Below, piece by piece: positions 7,464 through 11,576 of a stretch of 11,576 nucleotides of DNA. Each line of letters opens with the position of its first letter. Position 1 is the stretch's first letter. The stretch covers positions 1 to 11,576 of the forward strand of contig NW_001915258.1 in the NCBI RefSeq assembly GCF_000208925.1. Direction: 5' to 3'. Source of the DNA: Entamoeba histolytica HM-1:IMSS. Its lineage: Eukaryota; Evosea; Mastigamoebida; Endamoebidae. A program made the translations under genes and the position numbers. The notes under the pieces are model-generated. The model saw only the letters and a program-made list of their open reading frames with translations. It ran no database searches and had not been told where the DNA came from.

Positions 7464-8450
7464 TTATTTACTCTTCGGGGTAGAGTGAAATACCCTGCTA
7501 ATACTCATAATTCCAGAAATCACAAGCTCAAACAATTTATTTCCATACCTAAGTAAAACCTCTGTAAGTTCTTCTTTTGAATTATTGGCATATTTTTTTG
7601 GAAGTGGTTTTTCTTCAACTTTCCTGTCTATTATTTCCCAATCAGTATAGCTTACTTTTTTGTTATGTCCAATTCTTTTCTCCCTTCTCTTCTTTTCAAC
7701 TTTGCACTTAGCACAACCATCTACTACATCTATAATTTCCCAATCTTCCTTTTCTTCTACAACAACTGTTTTAAATTCAGTACTTTCTTTCATAACTTTC
7801 TCAATTGGCTTAATTGGTAATAAACTACGAGCCCATGCTAAAAAAGTTTCAATTTCTTTATCCGTTCTACTATTATCTTCACCTTCATCTGGTTGAGAAT
7901 CAACAAAGAACATGGGGAAAGCAACACCTTCTTTTCCAGTAGTTTCTTTAGCAATTCTTGTCAATTGTTCTTGATACTGTTTGTTTTTGATTTCCATTTG
8001 TTTTTCCAATTTCTTCTCAGTAGTGTAATAAAAACACTTAGTCCATACAATACAAACATGTTCCCAGAAGTCAAAAACTGGAAATTCATTGTACAACTTT
8101 TTAATCAATGATTCAAGATTATCCAAAAATTCAACGCTGTTATAATTCAAAACAAGAATAATACCATCTACTCCTTTTTGTTCCTTAACGAAGCTTATCA
8201 TTTGGTTCAACTGATTTTCAACCATTTCACTTGAGTCTGGAAGACCAGGAGTGTCAATAACAAATATATCACTTCTATCATCTTCTCCATAAAATCCCAT
8301 TGTTGGTTTAACCACTGGATTTGGGTTGTCATTGACATCAAAAGCATTCTTCTTCAAAATAAAATTACCAAGTGAACTTTTACCATCACCTGTTCCTCCA
8401 ATTAAAAGTAGCTTAGTCTTTTTACCTTCTATATTTGTCGGTACGCTCAT
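7464..8450 (-). CDS. AIG1-type GTPase family protein, 328 residues, copy 3 (intact)
   Basis: Full-length member of the same family. G1 is GGTGDGKS (residues 18-25), a switch I threonine is T50, and G3 is DTPG (66-69). The G4 position is WTKCFY (136-141), with the expected aspartate replaced by F. A G5-like FFVDS precedes a PDEGEDNSR patch. The C-terminal part has RREKR and YTDWE, as in the other copies, and ends with an amphipathic stretch containing LFELVISG (306-313) and a short basic end (TPKSK). It lacks a signal peptide and a clear membrane span; the tail might bind membranes or partners, as C-terminal segments do in related GIMAP proteins, but this is inference. It is clearly older in divergence than copies 1 and 2, keeping long identity mainly around the P-loop and the EDDRSDIFVIDTPG segment. 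The start fits a TATA-like box 26 bases upstream. It is the first gene of the trio in transcription direction. Confidence 0.95.
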   Translation of the reverse strand: MSVPTNIEGKKTKLLLIGGTGDGKSSLGNFILKKNAFDVNDNPNPVVKPTMGFYGEDDRSDIFVIDTPGLPDSSEMVENQLNQMISFVKEQKGVDGIILVLNYNSVEFLDNLESLIKKLYNEFPVFDFWEHVCIVWTKCFYYTTEKKLEKQMEIKNKQYQEQLTRIAKETTGKEGVAFPMFFVDSQPDEGEDNSRTDKEIETFLAWARSLLPIKPIEKVMKESTEFKTVVVEEKEDWEIIDVVDGCAKCKVEKKRREKRIGHNKKVSYTDWEIIDRKVEEKPLPKKYANNSKEELTEVLLRYGNKLFELVISGIMSISRVFHSTPKSK

Positions 8451-8486
8451 TGTATATTTTAGTTATTACTCAACTCCTTTAAATAT
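8451..8486 (-). promoter_or_regulatory. Core promoter of AIG1 copy 3
   Basis: The sense strand has ATATTTAAAG (8477-8486), nine of ten bases of the Entamoeba TATA element, 26 bases before the ATG. AAAATATACA directly before the ATG (8451-8460) is a loose match to the Entamoeba initiator AAAAATTCA. The sequence differs from the promoters of copies 1 and 2, but the arrangement is the same. Confidence 0.6.
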
Positions 8487-8527
8487 TTCACAATTGTTAT
8501 AACTACAAAATTAATTTTTATTTTAGG

Positions 8528-8547
8528 AATGATGTTTGTCATTTTTT
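8528..8547 (-). promoter_or_regulatory. Shared upstream motif of AIG1 copy 3
   Basis: AATGATGTTTGTCATTTTTT (plus strand) begins 78 bases before the ATG. It matches the copy 1 motif at all but one of its first 19 bases, while the DNA on both sides is unrelated. This makes it the best conserved non-coding element between the diverged copies. Confidence 0.5.
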
Positions 8548-8771
8548 TACCGTTTAATGTAAAAATAAGTATAATGACGAATCATAATCATAACCATCGT
8601 ATTTTAAAAATGGGAAAACAAACATACCCCTTTTATTTTATTTATATGTAAATAATTTATATCGAATAATTTTAGAACAATTAGTTTGCAACAACAGAAT
8701 AATTATTGACAAATAAATAATTTTATAACATTTACATCGTATTTCTTTCATTTAATTTACATAAACCCTCT

Positions 8772-8790
8772 TTGGTTTCATCGAAACCAA
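8772..8790. repeat. Perfect 8-bp hairpin TTGGTTTC-ATC-GAAACCAA
   Basis: 8772-8779 and 8783-8790 are exact reverse complements with a 3-base loop. The GG/CC steps are unusual in this DNA, and it lies about 320 bases upstream of copy 3. Its role is unknown. Confidence 0.65.
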
Positions 8791-9691
8791 TTATTTTATT
8801 TCAAAAATGTGTTTATATTTATCATTTATTTTCACAAACTAACATTTACTCAAGTTATTTATGGAAACTAATAAACAAAAACAGGTATAAACAATTTTTA
8901 ATTTATTCATTTGTTTTATTTTAAAAATAGAAGAAAAGTCAAAAACAATAAACAGTTAAAATTGAATTTGATTTTTTTCCATTTACTATTCTTTTGATTT
9001 AAATAAAAATTGGTAATGAAATAATTCAACACGATTTATTGGAAACAAACTATGTTAATTGAATATATTAATTATTTACATTAAAATACAAAAAGTATAG
9101 TTATTATATTTTTATCTCATTACTATAAGTTTGACTCTTTATGTTTGATAACTGTATTTACACTTCAAATGACTTTTGTTTTATTCTTTCATTTGTCAGT
9201 TGTTCTTAGTGCTAACTTACTGCATTATTCCTTGTTTTAGTTTTTAACAATGATACTTTACTTTTTGATTATTTTTCAAAAAGGCGTTAATTGAAATGAA
9301 TATCTTTCATTTTTCTTAACCTTTCATGATAATATATATTATATTAATTACATTTTTGTTTAAGTGGTTAAGTTAAATGTTTATAAGATATTTCATATTT
9401 TTATAATAAGTCTTGCTTTATTTCTTCTTTTATAAATCAACATAACTATTTAAGTGTCTGTTTTAATTCATTTTAATCTTTTAAATATTGAAAGTGAATA
9501 TTTCAATAATTATTAGAGTGATTATAATTTGTATCAGTCTGTTGTAAGAAACATTATCTCAAATAAAATAAGAATAATATTAATATGTAATTTGAAAAAT
9601 TCATTTTATTGGCATAAGAAACAAACAGAAATTATATTAAATTCAAATTCATTAAATCCATCATGTCATTTTTTCTTTTATAATTAAAACT

Positions 9692-9709
9692 ATTTGTTTA
9701 TAAACAAAT
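9692..9709. repeat. 18-bp perfect palindrome
   Basis: ATTTGTTTATAAACAAAT reads the same on both strands. Long AT palindromes arise by chance in such DNA, so no function is claimed. Confidence 0.65.
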
Positions 9710-10037
9710 CAGCAATGATAAAACAAACGATTAATTCTGTGAATTGTTACTGTATGAATAATGAAATGACATATACAAAATAAATTAACAATACCATTAA
9801 ATTACAATATAACTATTATGAATATAATATTTAATGAAACTACACTTGAAATTCTTGAAGAAACAACAATAAATCGTTGAATATAGTCATCATGAGTGTT
9901 TTATTCATTTAGTTTTGATAATATCCTTCATCATCTATTACCCCTTTTTCTTTTTATTTTTTTTACAATGTGTTTTATTCAGGCACGAAAATTAGCAAAG
10001 AAATAATGCATCTAAATAATTTACAAAAAAGAAAAAA

Positions 10038-10057
10038 GATGCAAAATAATTTGCATC
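10038..10057. repeat. Hairpin GATGCAAA-ATAA-TTTGCATC
   Basis: Perfect 8-bp stem with a 4-base loop. Another TGCATC lies at about 10008-10013, and the same core recurs near 3171-3207 and 11442-11477. Confidence 0.65.
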
Positions 10058-10203
10058 CATAGAATATTCCACTTATTATATTTTGCTCATAAAAAAGAAA
10101 AAAAAAAATAAATAAGTATGATAAATACACAATCTGTAAATATTTATGTTTATATTTTATAATCATTTGTATTCATTTTTATGAAATATTAATGAAATAA
10201 ATG

Positions 10204-11030
10204 ATTTGATGAATCATATTTATTTGTATTTTTTATTCTTTTATTATTATGTTATTTATCTATCGTATTTTTATATTTATTTCTTTTTATATTATTTATT
10301 CTTCTTATTATCTATATTATTATTATATTCTTCTTATTTGTTGTTTTTTCTTTTTATATTATTTAGATTTTCTTATTGTTATTCTTTTCTATTTAGATGT
10401 ATTTTATTATTTATTTATTCATCTTTATCATTTTTATATTATTATCATTTATATCTATTTTCATTTTATATTTATTCTGATCTGATTTATATTGTTTTTA
10501 TCTTTTATTCTTTGATTTTATTATTATATCATTTATTATCATTTCTCTTTTTATTTATCATTTATTCTTATTATTCTTTTGTTTCTATATTCTATATCAT
10601 ATATTCATTTCATTTATATTTTATATTTTATCATTTATTACATATTATAATAACATAACACATCTGATTGATTATATAATAAATATCATGATGAAATTAT
10701 ACATATAAATAATAAACATAAAAATAATACAATATTTTCATCAATAAAACAATACCAATTGTTTTATACAATTGAATTAGATACTTTTATTGAATATTTC
10801 TCATTTTTACAATAAAAATACACATTTTATTTATTCTTTTCTTCTTTTCTTCTTTTATTATCTTTTTTGTTTTATTACTTTTTATCTTATTTTTATCTTA
10901 TTCTACTTCTTAATTTATATTATTTCTTTTTTCGTTCTTGTTTATATTATTTATTTCTTGTATTATTTATCAAATTCATCTTCATTTATTCATTCTTTTT
11001 ATTTCATTTTTATTAGTTCTTGAGTATTGT
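10204..11030. repeat. Second pyrimidine-rich low-complexity tract
   Basis: The plus strand is T with some A and C and hardly any G; 10261-10320 contain one G. An open frame of 150 codons (10206-10658) encodes almost only F, Y, I, L and S and is a product of the composition. A short less-skewed patch at 10660-10790 includes the inverted repeat CAATTGT/ACAATTG (10756-10774). Nothing else is recognisable. Confidence 0.7.
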
Positions 11031-11244
11031 ATATCTATTTAATATTTCATTTGTATATTATCAAAATATATGTTTAATTGAATTTGTGTTGAACAAAATA
11101 TTAAATAATTCAATATTTTCATTCTTAATTATTCATTATTTGTTATGGAATGTTGTGTATGTTTATTATATTAAATTAATATGATGAATAAATATCAACA
11201 ATATTGTTTATTTTATTTTAAAGAAAATAATAAATGAAATAAAT
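11031..11244. other. AT-rich sequence without visible feature
   Basis: Transition between the pyrimidine-rich tract and the purine-rich minisatellite. There are no open frames or structured elements I can support. Confidence 0.5.
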
Positions 11245-11315
11245 AATGAAATAGAATAATAATGAAATAGAATAATAATGAAACAGAATAATGAAATAGA
11301 ATAATGAAATGTAAT
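11245..11315. repeat. Minisatellite, AATGAAATAGAAT units of 16 and 13 bp
   Basis: AATGAAATAGAATAAT occurs twice exactly (11245-11260, 11261-11276), followed by three 13-base units that lack the last AAT (AATGAAACAGAAT, AATGAAATAGAAT, AATGAAATGTAAT; 11277-11315). The clean copies suggest a young, probably length-variable repeat. The surrounding purine-rich sequence looks like its degraded continuation. Confidence 0.85.
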
Positions 11316-11484
11316 AGATGAAATAATAAAAATAAATGAAAGATAAAGAATAAATAAATATAATGTATTTAATACATAATATAATTTATTATCAAATATA
11401 TTAATATAAAATGATGAATTATTTTTATTTCAAAATATTCTGCATCAATAAAAAATGTTGCTAAATATTTTGCATCATTAAATT

Positions 11485-11510
11485 TTGCGCTTTTTTATTG
11501 CGCTTTTTTA
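11485..11510. repeat. 13-bp tandem repeat TTGCGCTTTTTTA, two copies
   Basis: Two exact adjoining copies (11485-11497, 11498-11510), each with a GCGC core, in otherwise AT-only DNA. It follows two TGCATCA motifs (around 11442 and 11472) and precedes a T-rich end of the window. Confidence 0.8.
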
Positions 11511-11576
11511 TTTATTACAATAAAATTTGCATTCTTTATTTTTTTCATTTTTTTTTTCTTCTTTTATCATCTCTTT

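Larger units (their letters stand above)
8548..10203. other. Gene-poor AT-rich region right of the GTPase array
   Basis: About 1.65 kb of mixed AT-rich sequence. I see no open frame with protein-like composition, no RNA gene and no recognisable transposon. C4 runs in ACCCCTTTT context occur at 8628-8631 and 9941-9944. Inverted repeats at 8772-8790, 9692-9709 and 10038-10057 are listed separately. Confidence 0.6.

Noticed and set aside
9975..10166. Minus-strand frame of 63 codons
   Set aside because: Compositional and overlaps A-rich runs and the TGCATC hairpin; no coding signature.
10206..10658. Plus-strand open frame of 150 codons, very rich in F, Y, I, L and S
   Set aside because: It lies in a pyrimidine-rich low-complexity tract. 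The residues follow directly from TTT/TAT/TTA/ATT codons, another overlapping frame (10249-10485) is equally open and hydrophobic, and no charged or structured segments appear.
1..11576. CRISPR array, bacterial operon, or LINE/SINE copy
   Set aside because: No regular repeat-spacer pattern, no Shine-Dalgarno-type sites, and no reverse transcriptase or endonuclease coding. I could not recognise a known Entamoeba retroelement end, though a database search could still find a short fragment.

Overview
The window looks like nuclear DNA of an Entamoeba species, most likely from the E. histolytica / E. dispar / E. nuttalli / E. moshkovskii group. It is extremely AT-rich and gene-sparse. The one clear gene family is the lineage-expanded AIG1-type GTPase family, and the presumed promoters carry TATTTAAA[C/G] about 25-35 bases upstream of the ATG, as expected for Entamoeba genes with very short leaders. 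The genus is inferred from these traits and not from a database match.

Layout. Positions 1-163 hold what may be the last exon of a plus-strand gene entering from the left. A purine-rich, A-rich low-complexity tract follows (about 240-915). Then comes a small GC-richer island (929-1030) that folds as a tRNA-Tyr(GTA)-like cloverleaf with a 30-base intron, followed by a T6 run. A long pyrimidine-rich tract runs from about 1230 to 3130. Positions 3133-3557 contain short repeats, inverted repeats and possible decayed plus-strand coding sequence that runs into the 3' end of the first GTPase gene. The core (3522-8450) is a tandem, same-strand (minus) array of three AIG1-type GTPase paralogues. They are a 298-residue copy with a divergent short C-terminus, a copy broken by a one-base deletion (about 335 codons), and an intact 328-residue copy. 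From 8451 to the right end no convincing gene is visible: there is gene-poor AT-rich DNA with some inverted repeats, a second pyrimidine-rich tract (10204-11030), a purine-rich minisatellite (11245-11315) and a short GCGC-bearing tandem repeat near the end.

How it works together. The three GTPase copies are separately spaced by about 1 kb, each with its own TATA-like box, so they are probably independent transcription units and not an operon. The two left copies share long identical blocks (158, 68 and 125 bp, including 38 bp of promoter) separated by diverged segments. This pattern fits recent duplication plus gene conversion. All three copies also share an AATGATGTTT motif 72-78 bases upstream of the ATG. 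AIG1-family GTPases in E. histolytica have been linked in the literature to adhesion and virulence differences, but no role can be assigned to these copies from sequence alone. I do not see a clearly new multi-gene system. The most interesting points are the mosaic paralogue array with its frame break, the shared upstream motif, the tRNA-Tyr-like element and the strand-skewed flanks.
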